This document shows, one piece after another, positions 1-5,330 of a stretch of 7,669 nt of DNA. How positions within the stretch are numbered: position 1 is the stretch's first letter; every line of letters begins with the position of its first letter. Under the pieces are notes generated by a model. The model worked only from the letters and a program-made list of their open reading frames with translations, was not told the DNA's origin and made no database searches. Location of the stretch: positions 1 to 7,669 of the forward strand of contig JAQTRD010000020.1 of assembly GCA_028711965.1 (NCBI GenBank), read 5' to 3'. The DNA is from Candidatus Colwelliibacteriota bacterium. GTDB taxonomy: Bacteria > Patescibacteriota > Minisyncoccia > UBA6257 > Colwellbacteraceae. A program made the position numbers and the translations under genes.

Positions 1-736
1 GTTCAAAGCGGGATAGCTCCCTAATAATAGACTTAGCTCGATAACCGTAATAATCGTTTTCAATGGAAGCAAGCTCGGCGGCTATTTCGTCCCTCTCTTC
101 ATATCTGCCTACCTGCCGGCGAAGCATTCTCAAATGCGGTCTGATCTCGTCCGCCATAGCCCGAGCCTTGTCGAGATTGATTCCGGTATTCCTAAGCTCC
201 CGGACGGCGGAGTTCTTTTTAATTAGATACTCCTTCAGCCCGAGGACTTCCTCAACCATCTCTCTTCTATCGGAAGGACTTGCCCGCAGGAAAGAATCAC
301 TTTCCCCTTGGCTTATTATGTTAAGACCCCTCGCACCCAGCCTCGCTCTCGCAAAAAAATCGATGATGTCTTTCAACCGCATTTCAGATTGGTTCAGAAA
401 GAAGCTTGAATTACCATCGCGGTCGATACGGCGAGTAATAACGACTTCCTTATACTCTGTCGGGAAAAATCCGGATGAATTATCAAAATAAATAGATGCC
501 TGCGCCATCCCGGCGCGGGCTCTTTTCTCCGTGCCGGCAAAGATGAGGTCGTCCGCTTTCGCTCCCCGCAGATTTTTTGCTTCCCGTTCCCCTAAAAGCC
601 AACGGATAGCATCCGTCACATTTGATTTCCCTGAACCGTTCGGCCCCACGATTGCCGCAACGGAACCGGGAAAATCAAGGGTCGTTTTCCCCGCAAAAGA
701 CTTAAAGCCTTGAAGTTCTAATCGCTGTAAAAACAT
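1..736 (-). CDS. smc: Chromosome segregation ATPase SMC, N-terminal part (3' end beyond window)
   Basis: SMC is the cytoplasmic chromosome-condensation ATPase, normally working with ScpA and ScpB. The visible 245 residues start at the ATG at 736-734 and open with the hallmark MFLQRLELQGFKSFAG. The Walker A motif GPNGSGKS lies at residues 31-38, followed by the SMC-typical DAIRWLLGE (42-50). A Q-loop-like segment reads NIISQGESDSFL, then RREMVEEVLGLKEY leads into the first arm of the coiled coil, rich in charged heptads from about residue 165. Family members run to about 1,000 residues or more, so the hinge, second coiled coil, signature motif and Walker B must lie left of base 1. There is no clear Shine-Dalgarno, only GGAT upstream, and a TATACT -10-like box sits 9 nt before the ATG. 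The gene follows the PNPOx-like gene with a 58-bp gap. Identification is secure; only the C-terminal part is unseen. Confidence 0.95.
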   Translation of the reverse strand, partial: MFLQRLELQGFKSFAGKTTLDFPGSVAAIVGPNGSGKSNVTDAIRWLLGEREAKNLRGAKADDLIFAGTEKRARAGMAQASIYFDNSSGFFPTEYKEVVITRRIDRDGNSSFFLNQSEMRLKDIIDFFARARLGARGLNIISQGESDSFLRASPSDRREMVEEVLGLKEYLIKKNSAVRELRNTGINLDKARAMADEIRPHLRMLRRQVGRYEERDEIAAELASIENDYYGYRAKSIIRELSRFE

Positions 737-745
737 GACTTATCC

Positions 746-751
746 AGTATA
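746..751 (-). promoter_or_regulatory. Possible -10 box of smc
   Basis: On the minus strand TATACT (5 of 6 to TATAAT) ends 9 nt before the smc ATG, so transcription would begin about 2-3 nt before the start codon. The position where a -35 would sit (AAATTA) is poor. It is included because the same close spacing is seen before ychF and the patatin gene. AT-rich DNA gives such matches by chance, so this is weak evidence. Confidence 0.25.
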
Positions 752-780
752 GATAGATTAACAACGCTTAATTTTACTAT

Positions 781-804
781 AAAACATCCCATACTTACAG
801 GGAT
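781..804 (-). terminator. Weak hairpin terminator at the end of the PNPOx-like gene
   Basis: Minus strand: ATCCC (804-800), a 9-nt loop, GGGAT (790-786), then GTTTTAT. The 5-bp stem is short, but three of the pairs are G-C and a short U run follows. The TAA stop codon of the PNPOx-like gene (797-795) lies inside the loop. It would separate that gene from smc. Stability is marginal. Confidence 0.3.
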
Positions 805-1145
805 ACTTCTTTTCCGCTATTTAAATTAAAAACCTTATTAATAGTTATTAATATTGCGTTTTTGACCTTATATCCTCCGCTTGATTTTTCACACAAATCA
901 AAATATGGACCAGAAGAAAATATTTTTGCCTTGCCTTTGACCCTGTAATATCCACCTAATACACAAACTCTGTTGTTCTTTCTTAAGTTTTTTATCGTCG
1001 TCTTCATCTGGCAATCAGCTACCAGAATCTTTCCGTCTACTAAACCAACAGCAACAACGATATTCGCATTTGGTATTCCGCTCTCGGAAGCCGTAACAAA
1101 AACAATCTCTTTTCCTTTTTTAAAATTATCTTTCCAGTTTTTCAT
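795..1145 (-). CDS. Small PNPOx-family (FMN-binding split-barrel) protein
   Basis: This 116-residue protein resembles the short stand-alone members of the pyridoxamine 5'-phosphate oxidase-like superfamily, which bind FMN or a related flavin as dimers and have mostly unknown substrates. The recognisable pattern is an N-terminal helix followed by IVFVTASESGIPNANIV (about residues 14-30), then VDGKILVADCQMKTTIKNLRKNNRVCVL (about 36-63) and GYYRVKGKAKIFSSGPYF (about 65-82). This is the usual strand, strand, 'T..NL..N..v.v', 'y.l.G.a.i' order. True PdxH enzymes are about 200 residues, so this is not PdxH. The ATG at 1145-1143 is preceded by AT-rich DNA without a Shine-Dalgarno. Composition stands out: 841-960 counts 32% G+C by hand, against about 53-54% in matching stretches of smc and uvrA, suggesting recent acquisition. 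The fold assignment is good; the enzymatic role is unknown. Confidence 0.8.
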   Translation of the reverse strand: MKNWKDNFKKGKEIVFVTASESGIPNANIVVAVGLVDGKILVADCQMKTTIKNLRKNNRVCVLGGYYRVKGKAKIFSSGPYFDLCEKSSGGYKVKNAILITINKVFNLNSGKEVSL

Positions 1146-1178
1146 TAATTTTTGATTTATGTCTTTTTATCATTAGAC

Positions 1179-1222
1179 ATTGGGATTTTATTGGAAATTG
1201 GGATTTGAAAATTGGGAATTTT
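1179..1222. repeat. Degenerate AT-rich intergenic repeat (ATTGGGAWTT x3)
   Basis: Between ychF and the PNPOx-like gene, three copies of ATTGGGAWTT begin at 1179, 1197 and 1211, separated by 18 and 14 nt and linked by TTGGAAA/TGAAA filler. Related ATTGAAAATT-type words occur in the gap at 5199-5300. No hairpin with a U-tract is present, so this is not an obvious terminator for ychF. Function unknown. Confidence 0.5.
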
Positions 1223-1226
1223 AGTT

Positions 1227-2231
1227 TTACCCGTGTCTGATAACCACCACATCCCCATCAACCATCACATACTCTTTTCCTTCCAGTCTTAACCATCCCT
1301 TTTGTTTCGCGGCATTCCATCCTCCCGCTTCGAGAAGCTTGTCGGCGCCGATAACCTCAGCCCGGATGAACTTTTTTTCGAAGTCTGTGTGTATCACTCC
1401 GGCCGCCTGCGGCGCTTTTGAACCCTTTGTGATAGTCCATGCTCTTGTCTCATCTTCTCCAGTCGTAAAGAAGCTTATAAGCCCTAAAATCTCGTATGCC
1501 TTCTTGATAAGATCATGGAGGTCGGTTGCGGATGAAAGATCGTAAACAATAAAATCAGAGCCCAATGAAGCAATTCTTTCTTTTAATTCTTCCGATACGT
1601 TTTCAGATGATCCATTCAGGAGAAATATCTGCGGCTTCGCGGTAAGAAGGGAAAGTTCTTTGATAGCCGGCTCTTCGACAACCCCTTCCATATTTACGAC
1701 AAGACTGCCCGATTCCAACCCTGATTTTACTCTTATTACGGCCTCAAGATCTTTTTGCTTTTGCTTGTCACCGGTCCTCGCTTCTTTTTCAAGGCTCTGA
1801 ACTCTCTTTGTAACCGTCTCAAGATCTTTAAGCATCAGCTCGGTATTTATAATGTCTATGTCGCGGATCGGATCAATAGATGATTCGACGTGAATTATTT
1901 CCGATGACGGAAAGACGCGGACCAAATGCACTATCGCGTCGGTTTCGCGGATATGAGAAAGGAATTGATTGCCTAATCCTTCTCCGGTGTTCGCCCCTTT
2001 TACAAGGCCGGCAATGTCATAGAACTCGACGACAGCAGGAATAGTTTTAGCCGAAGAACTCATTTTAGCTAATTCAATCAACCGGTCATCGGGAACGGTA
2101 ACAATACCCACCGAAGGGTCAATTGTGGCAAAAGGATAGTTCGCGATAACGACATCCTTGGCAGTTAATATCTTAAAAAGAGTCGATTTACCCACATTCG
2201 GAAGACCGACTATGCCCATAGACAGTTTCAT
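1227..2231 (-). CDS. ychF: Ribosome-associated ATPase/GTPase YchF (Obg family, OLA1-like)
   Basis: YchF is a universally conserved Obg-family P-loop NTPase that binds ribosomes and generally prefers ATP. The 334-residue protein has Walker A GLPNVGKS (9-16), the switch region NYPFATIDP (31-39) and G3 DIAG (72-75). It then shows GEGLGNQFLSHIRETDA (83-99), a coiled-coil insertion (about 129-185), and a C-terminal TGS domain (about 252-334) with AWTITKGSKAPQAAG and LRLEGKEYVMVDGDVV. The start at 2231 (MKLSMGIVG) is chosen because the frame upstream runs through a terminator hairpin; ATG at 2219 is an alternative. Family members are usually about 363 residues. The deficit maps just after the G4 strand, where the usual helical segment before the TGS domain is missing. 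G4 reads NGSSE (206-210) instead of the family's NxxE. There is no Shine-Dalgarno; a -10-like TATTAT lies 9 nt upstream. Confidence 0.95.
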   Translation of the reverse strand: MKLSMGIVGLPNVGKSTLFKILTAKDVVIANYPFATIDPSVGIVTVPDDRLIELAKMSSSAKTIPAVVEFYDIAGLVKGANTGEGLGNQFLSHIRETDAIVHLVRVFPSSEIIHVESSIDPIRDIDIINTELMLKDLETVTKRVQSLEKEARTGDKQKQKDLEAVIRVKSGLESGSLVVNMEGVVEEPAIKELSLLTAKPQIFLLNGSSENVSEELKERIASLGSDFIVYDLSSATDLHDLIKKAYEILGLISFFTTGEDETRAWTITKGSKAPQAAGVIHTDFEKKFIRAEVIGADKLLEAGGWNAAKQKGWLRLEGKEYVMVDGDVVVIRHG

Positions 2232-2240
2232 ATAAAAGTC

Positions 2241-2269
2241 ATAATAAATGAAAAAAGTGGATATAAAAA
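2241..2269 (-). promoter_or_regulatory. ychF: Possible promoter of ychF (near-leaderless)
   Basis: The minus strand carries TATTAT at 2246-2241 (5 of 6 to the -10 consensus), 9 nt before the chosen ATG, which would give a leader of about 3 nt. The 17-nt-spaced upstream hexamer TTTTTA is a poor -35 and coincides with the U-tract of the preceding terminator. If the terminator works, ychF needs a promoter in this 38-nt gap, and this is the best candidate. Confidence 0.3.
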
Positions 2270-2290
2270 GACCCTCTTGGTAAGAGGGTC
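2265..2290 (-). terminator. Strong rho-independent terminator of the membrane-protein gene
   Basis: Minus strand: GACCCTCTT (2290-2282), loop ACC, AAGAGGGTC (2278-2270), then TTTTTATAT. The 9-bp stem is perfect with five G-C pairs, and the U-tract follows directly. It begins 12 nt after the stop codon of the 2303-2833 gene. It also shows that the open frame extending ychF upstream to 2417 is not its true N-terminus. Confidence 0.9.
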
Positions 2291-2302
2291 CTACGTCTCC
2301 GG

Positions 2303-2833
2303 TCAGTCGCTTCCATTCACGCGACCGTGTATTCTCTTGTGACGTTTTTCCCGATATCGGTCGACTGATGCGCTTATGAGCATCGAGATAATGTAGACAA
2401 CCGTTCCGATAGCGCATAACAGGAATATTATGCTCGTTATGTTTTTGCTTTCGTCAAAGACAACAGTCCACCAATCAATATTGCCTGCCGTTTTGGCAGT
2501 AACAACAGCAGTCACCATAACGGCTGCAGTCATCAATGAAAAGAGAAAATAAGCGAGTATCACCCATTTAATCTTTTCGCTTGCAGGCTTCTTGAAATCA
2601 TGAAAGAACCATATCATTCCGAGAATTGATGCCAATATACTCGCGTAAAAAGCGACTTCCTTCACGCCGTCGTATATCGCGCGACAAACGTCGCCTCCTT
2701 CCCGCATCCAATTCACGAGAAATTGAAATGGCGTCTCTCCGCCGATAACTCTTATAACCGACATAAGAAAAACCACGATTACCGTCGTAGCGAAGCAACT
2801 GGCGACAGTCAAAACTTTTGTTCCGATTTTCAA
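2303..2833 (-). CDS. Unrecognised four-helix integral membrane protein
   Basis: I do not recognise a family. The 176-residue product has four hydrophobic segments at about residues 7-30, 58-77, 89-112 and 132-154. Positive charges in the second loop (KKPASEKIK, about 81-89) and in the C-terminal tail (RYREKRHKRIHGR, about 159-171) predict both termini in the cytoplasm, with extracytoplasmic loops near 31-57 and 113-131. The second outer loop contains NIDWWTVVFDESKN. There is no signal-peptidase site, cysteine motif or catalytic signature. It starts with TTG at 2833-2831, preceded by AAAAGGAG with 9 nt between GGAG and the start, the only convincing Shine-Dalgarno in the window. It has its own promoter and a strong terminator, so it is probably a monocistronic unit. 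It may be a lineage-specific envelope protein. Translation is well supported; function is unknown. Confidence 0.75.
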   Translation of the reverse strand: MKIGTKVLTVASCFATTVIVVFLMSVIRVIGGETPFQFLVNWMREGGDVCRAIYDGVKEVAFYASILASILGMIWFFHDFKKPASEKIKWVILAYFLFSLMTAAVMVTAVVTAKTAGNIDWWTVVFDESKNITSIIFLLCAIGTVVYIISMLISASVDRYREKRHKRIHGRVNGSD

Positions 2834-2851
2834 ATCTCTTCACTCCTTTTC
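2834..2851 (-). promoter_or_regulatory. Shine-Dalgarno supporting a TTG start
   Basis: Minus-strand GAAAAGGAGTGAAGAGAT immediately precedes TTG. AAAGGAG is a near-perfect anti-SD match at a 9-nt spacing from GGAG. It decides the TTG start, because the GTG at 2843 in another frame overlaps the SD itself. Confidence 0.75.
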
Positions 2852-2874
2852 AATTATTAAGACCCTGAGTGGAA

Positions 2875-2901
2875 ATTATCACTTTTTATTATCCTTGTCA
2901 A
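2875..2901 (-). promoter_or_regulatory. Sigma70-type promoter of the membrane-protein gene
   Basis: On the minus strand a perfect -35 TTGACA (2901-2896) is followed after 15 nt by GATAAT (2880-2875, 5 of 6). The alternative TAATTT gives a 17-nt spacer but a weaker box. The predicted transcript starts near 2868, giving a leader of about 35 nt that holds the Shine-Dalgarno. The -35 overlaps the stop codon of uvrC. Confidence 0.65.
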
Positions 2902-4082
2902 TCTGATAAAAACTCTCTTCCTCTAACCCTCCGGTGATAGCTTATCGCAAACCGATGGGCTTCATCGCGAACCTGTTCTAAAACCTTCTTATTGATTCCG
3001 GGAATGAAGTCTCCGACAAGATCGGTCCGCTTGCGATCAGGCCCTTTTACCATACCGATAACCGGAACCTTTATTCCAGCAGAAGAAAGGGCGCTTCGCG
3101 CCGCGCCTACCTGGGTCTTTCCTCCGTCAACAAGAATCACATCCGGAAGAGGCCAAGGATTTTTTATTCTCCGCTCAATGATCTCCCTCATCATACCCAC
3201 GTCATTCGCCCCTTCTATCGTTTTTATCTTAAACTTCTTGTACTCGTCCTTCTTAGGTCTTCCGTCGATAAAGACAACCATTGAACCGACAGCCGAATCC
3301 CACGATATGTCCGATATGTCATAACCTTCAATACGCTCCCCATTCCTCTCCTCTGAAAAGTCATCCGTTATAAGAGCGACGTCTTGTATATGATTCAAGG
3401 CGAATATTTGTCTTTTTAAAACACCTGCCCGTTCAAAATTAAGTTCTTTGGCTGACCGCTTCATCTCCGTCTCCATTTTATTAATGAGAACTTTCTTTTT
3501 GCCGGAAAGAAACATTTTCAAGGCGCGGATATTTTTCATATAGTCGCTGCGACTCACGGCTCCGACACACACGCCGGGGCATAGTCCTATCTCATAGTCA
3601 AAGCACGGTTTCTTATATTCCCCTGCCTTTTCCGGAGGATGAACGCTCCAAGGAAAAATCTTCCGCAATATCCGAAGAGCTTCTTTTGCTGATCCAGAAG
3701 AAGTAAAAGGGCCGAACCTCCTCCCCTCCTCCGGAGACTTTTCGCGAACTAAAAGAACCCGCGGAAACTTGTCATTTGTTACTTCTATATATAAAAAGCT
3801 TTTGTCGTCCTTTTCGCGGATATTATAAAAAGGCTGATACCTCTTTATAAGCTTAGCCTCAAGAATAAGGGCCTCTATCGCCGTTCCAGTTTCGATATGG
3901 TCTATCTTTTTTATTTCGGAGACAAGCTTCGATATGCGCGCGTCTTGCGGTCGCAAAAAGTAACTCGAAACACGCCGCTTTAGATTAGCAGCCTTGCCGA
4001 CATATATTGTCTTCCGACTGGCGTTTTTCATCAGATAAACGCCGGGAGTATCGGGAAGACTACCATATAGCTTATTCTTCAT
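2898..4082 (-). CDS. uvrC: Excinuclease ABC subunit C, short form lacking the C-terminal HhH domain
   Basis: UvrC makes the 3' and 5' incisions in UvrABC nucleotide excision repair. This 394-residue protein has an N-terminal GIY-YIG nuclease (about 12-90) with GVY (14-16), YVG (27-29), LKRR (34-37) and the catalytic-type Glu75 in LILEAKLIKRYQPFYN. A cysteine region has C160, C168 and C172, and a UVR (UvrB-interacting) helix pair lies at about 195-230. The RNase H-like nuclease carries Asp255 (EGYDIS), Asp319 (ILVDGG) and His376 (RDEAHRFA), so both active sites look intact. UvrC is normally about 560-610 residues. Two parts are missing: roughly 100 residues between the UVR and RNase H motifs, and the whole tandem helix-hairpin-helix C-terminus. 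The protein ends 18 residues after His376. No frameshift remnant follows; the next 64 bp hold a promoter. It starts with ATG at 4082 without a clear Shine-Dalgarno. Confidence 0.93.
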   Translation of the reverse strand: MKNKLYGSLPDTPGVYLMKNASRKTIYVGKAANLKRRVSSYFLRPQDARISKLVSEIKKIDHIETGTAIEALILEAKLIKRYQPFYNIREKDDKSFLYIEVTNDKFPRVLLVREKSPEEGRRFGPFTSSGSAKEALRILRKIFPWSVHPPEKAGEYKKPCFDYEIGLCPGVCVGAVSRSDYMKNIRALKMFLSGKKKVLINKMETEMKRSAKELNFERAGVLKRQIFALNHIQDVALITDDFSEERNGERIEGYDISDISWDSAVGSMVVFIDGRPKKDEYKKFKIKTIEGANDVGMMREIIERRIKNPWPLPDVILVDGGKTQVGAARSALSSAGIKVPVIGMVKGPDRKRTDLVGDFIPGINKKVLEQVRDEAHRFAISYHRRVRGREFLSD

Positions 4083-4135
4083 AACAATTTATGCAGCTTA
4101 TAAAAACGACTTTATGTTTGATCTTTGTAAATTAA

Positions 4136-4280
4136 AAGTCTTTTTTTCCTGTTTTTAAAACCGTCTCGGAAGTAATCTTTACTCGGTCCAGAGCTCGCGA
4201 GGAAAAAATTACTGAGAGCCGAGAGCTATAAGCCGCTGAAGCGAATGAACTGCGTGTCTTGAAAACAGGGAACAAGACTT
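4136..4280 (-). repeat. Nested imperfect inverted repeat / candidate structured RNA between the patatin gene and uvrC
   Basis: This fills most of the 203-bp gap and is not convincingly coding. Outer arms 4136-4158 and 4259-4280 pair over about 20 positions: AAGTCTT with AAGACTT, then CCTGTTTT with AAAACAGG, separated by a small irregular region. Inside, 4164-4180 pairs with 4204-4224: TCTCGG with CCGAGA, and AGTAATnTTT with AAAnATTACT. This is capped by CTCG/CGAG (4182-4185/4198-4201). A small CGC-TGAA-GCG hairpin lies at 4234-4243. Together they would fold as a three-way junction. It begins six bases after the patatin stop and is followed on the minus strand by TTAATTT, so it may act as a 3'-end or terminator structure for that gene. 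A MITE-like palindromic repeat or a small RNA are alternatives. Pairing was done by eye. Confidence 0.5.
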
Positions 4281-4285
4281 CCTGC

Positions 4286-5185
4286 TTATTGGTCGAGATC
4301 AAACACAAAATCCCAAAACTTCTCCATTGCGGTCCTTTTAGGAGACAAGCATCCGGCAATGGAACAGATGTCTCCCATTGATTTTCTTGTCTCCGTATAG
4401 CCGGCGCGAATTATATTCCCGGCGCTTCTAAAGTCAAACCATTCAAATCCCAAAACGGAAGGCTTTACGACAATATCGGCTTTTTTAAGTATTCCTCTCG
4501 AAATCTGGTAATCAAGCACGGAAATAAGAGCGTCAAAGACGGAGTATATATTTCTCCATTTTATCTGTCCGGCAGGAAAGGAAGAAAGATCAAACCAATG
4601 CGTTGAAACATCTACGGCAATCACGATGTCAGCGCCCATATCCCGGACAACGTCGGCAGGCACCGGATTTATAAATCCTCCGTCAATTAATAAACGATCC
4701 TCTATCTTTACCGGATCAAAGACTATCGGGATGGCCGACGAAGCCTTGATGGCCGGAGCCATCTTTCCTGATTTCAAGAGTACTTCTTCGCCGTTTTTAA
4801 CATCGGTTGCCACGGCGCAGAAAGGGATTTCGCAGTCTTCTATCTTGAAATCGCCAAATCTGCGGTCAATTATATTCAATATTGATTCGTCCTTGAGAAT
4901 CGGCTTTCCGTTCTTCCGAACTATTTCCGTAAGAAGAATATTATCCTTCCTCTTGAGATCAGAAATGATTGTTTCAACGGAATCTATGTTTCTCTCCATT
5001 GCGTACCATCCGCCCACCAGAGAACCCATCGATGTTCCGGCAATGAAATCTATAGGAATTTGGAATTCTTCCAGCGCACGGATTACGCCGATATGAGCCA
5101 GTCCTTTAGACGCGCCTCCACCCAAAGCGAGACCAATCTTTTTTCTCTTAGTTTCTTTTGCCTCTGCCTTCTTTCTTGTGGCCAT
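4286..5185 (-). CDS. Patatin-like phospholipase (RssA/NTE-type serine acyl hydrolase)
   Basis: Patatin-like proteins hydrolyse acyl esters of lipids with a Ser-Asp dyad. The 299-residue product shows the oxyanion-hole loop GGGASKG (22-28), the nucleophile elbow GTSMGS with Ser52, the block KASSAIPIVFDPV (147-159) and the catalytic Asp168 in DGGFINPVP (168-176). All key residues are present. No signal peptide is seen. The first 16 residues are strongly basic (TRKKAEAKETKRKK), which suits a cytoplasmic or membrane-surface location. I chose the ATG at 5185 over the in-frame one at 5239 because it gives a compact N-terminus and lies exactly where a well-formed promoter would start a transcript. 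It lies between uvrA and uvrC but has no known link to repair. Substrate is unknown; the gene is similar in size to E. coli rssA. Confidence 0.92.
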   Translation of the reverse strand: MATRKKAEAKETKRKKIGLALGGGASKGLAHIGVIRALEEFQIPIDFIAGTSMGSLVGGWYAMERNIDSVETIISDLKRKDNILLTEIVRKNGKPILKDESILNIIDRRFGDFKIEDCEIPFCAVATDVKNGEEVLLKSGKMAPAIKASSAIPIVFDPVKIEDRLLIDGGFINPVPADVVRDMGADIVIAVDVSTHWFDLSSFPAGQIKWRNIYSVFDALISVLDYQISRGILKKADIVVKPSVLGFEWFDFRSAGNIIRAGYTETRKSMGDICSIAGCLSPKRTAMEKFWDFVFDLDQ

Positions 5186-5191
5186 ATATAT

Positions 5192-5220
5192 ATTGTAAAT
5201 TTTCAATCTATAATTATCAA
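5192..5220 (-). promoter_or_regulatory. Promoter of the patatin gene, predicting a leaderless mRNA
   Basis: On the minus strand TTGATA (5220-5215, 5 of 6) is followed by a 17-nt spacer and TACAAT (5197-5192, 5 of 6). The ATG begins 6 nt after the -10, so the expected +1 coincides with the A of the start codon. No Shine-Dalgarno is present, which fits leaderless translation. Just upstream lies a 12-bp palindrome. Confidence 0.65.
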
Positions 5221-5229
5221 TTTCCATTG

Positions 5230-5241
5230 AATTGATCAATT
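5230..5241. promoter_or_regulatory. 12-bp perfect palindrome upstream of the patatin promoter
   Basis: AATTGATCAATT is a perfect palindrome centred about 50 bp upstream of the predicted start of transcription. That position would suit an activator or repressor dimer. The surrounding DNA is very AT-rich and repeats TTGAT/ATCAA words, so it may be fortuitous. Confidence 0.25.
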
Positions 5242-5295
5242 ATCAATAAGAGACTCAAATCAATTGAGAGATTGAAAATTGTAAATTAAGAATTG

Positions 5296-5330
5296 AAAAA
5301 TTTAAGAAAGTTTTTACAAAACTTTCTTAA
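5296..5330 (-). terminator. AT-rich intrinsic terminator spanning the uvrA stop codon
   Basis: Minus strand: TTAAGAAAGTTTT (5330-5318), loop GTA, AAAACTTTCTTAA (5314-5302), then ATTTTTC. The stem is 13 bp and perfect but has only two G-C pairs, and a five-U run follows. The stop codon TAA of uvrA (5316-5314) lies at the loop, so the last uvrA codons form one arm. Confidence 0.6.

Noticed and set aside
63..491. 142-codon plus-strand open frame opposite smc
   Set aside because: It is fully antisense to a conserved SMC coding region, with no recognisable protein features.
1159..1180. 6-bp inverted repeat ATGTCT/AGACAT upstream of the PNPOx-like gene as a terminator or operator
   Set aside because: The stem is short and AT-rich with a 10-nt loop and no U-tract, so it is likely chance in AT-rich DNA.
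2232..2417. 62-residue in-frame N-terminal extension of YchF
   Set aside because: It crosses a strong terminator, overlaps the membrane-protein gene in another frame, and precedes the family's normal N-terminus (MKLSMGIVGLPNVGKS).
2598..2843. 81-codon frame with GTG start inside the membrane-protein gene
   Set aside because: Its start overlaps the Shine-Dalgarno of the TTG-initiated gene, and its product is Arg-rich and low in structure, typical of a shadow frame.
2834..2900. Frameshifted remnant of the UvrC HhH domain
   Set aside because: Only about 64 bp separate the uvrC stop from the next gene, and they contain a promoter and SD. No HhH-like residues are seen in any frame.
4136..4280. 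tRNA, integron attC site or known riboswitch in the structured gap
   Set aside because: There is no T-arm GGTTCGAATC-like motif or acceptor pairing for a tRNA, no RYYYAAC/GTTRRRY core pair, and no riboswitch consensus that I recognise.
4132..4359. 75-codon minus-strand open frame across the inverted repeat
   Set aside because: It overlaps the end of the patatin gene in another frame, is Ser/Arg-rich like noncoding translations, and its symmetry comes from the palindrome.
4626..5096. 156-codon plus-strand open frame opposite the patatin gene
   Set aside because: It is antisense to catalytic-domain codons, and its Ser/Ile-rich composition is a by-product of the opposite strand.
5186..5239. 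18-residue in-frame extension of the patatin-like protein
   Set aside because: It contains the predicted promoter and AT-rich repeat words. Start at 5185 fits the promoter and the family's N-terminus better.
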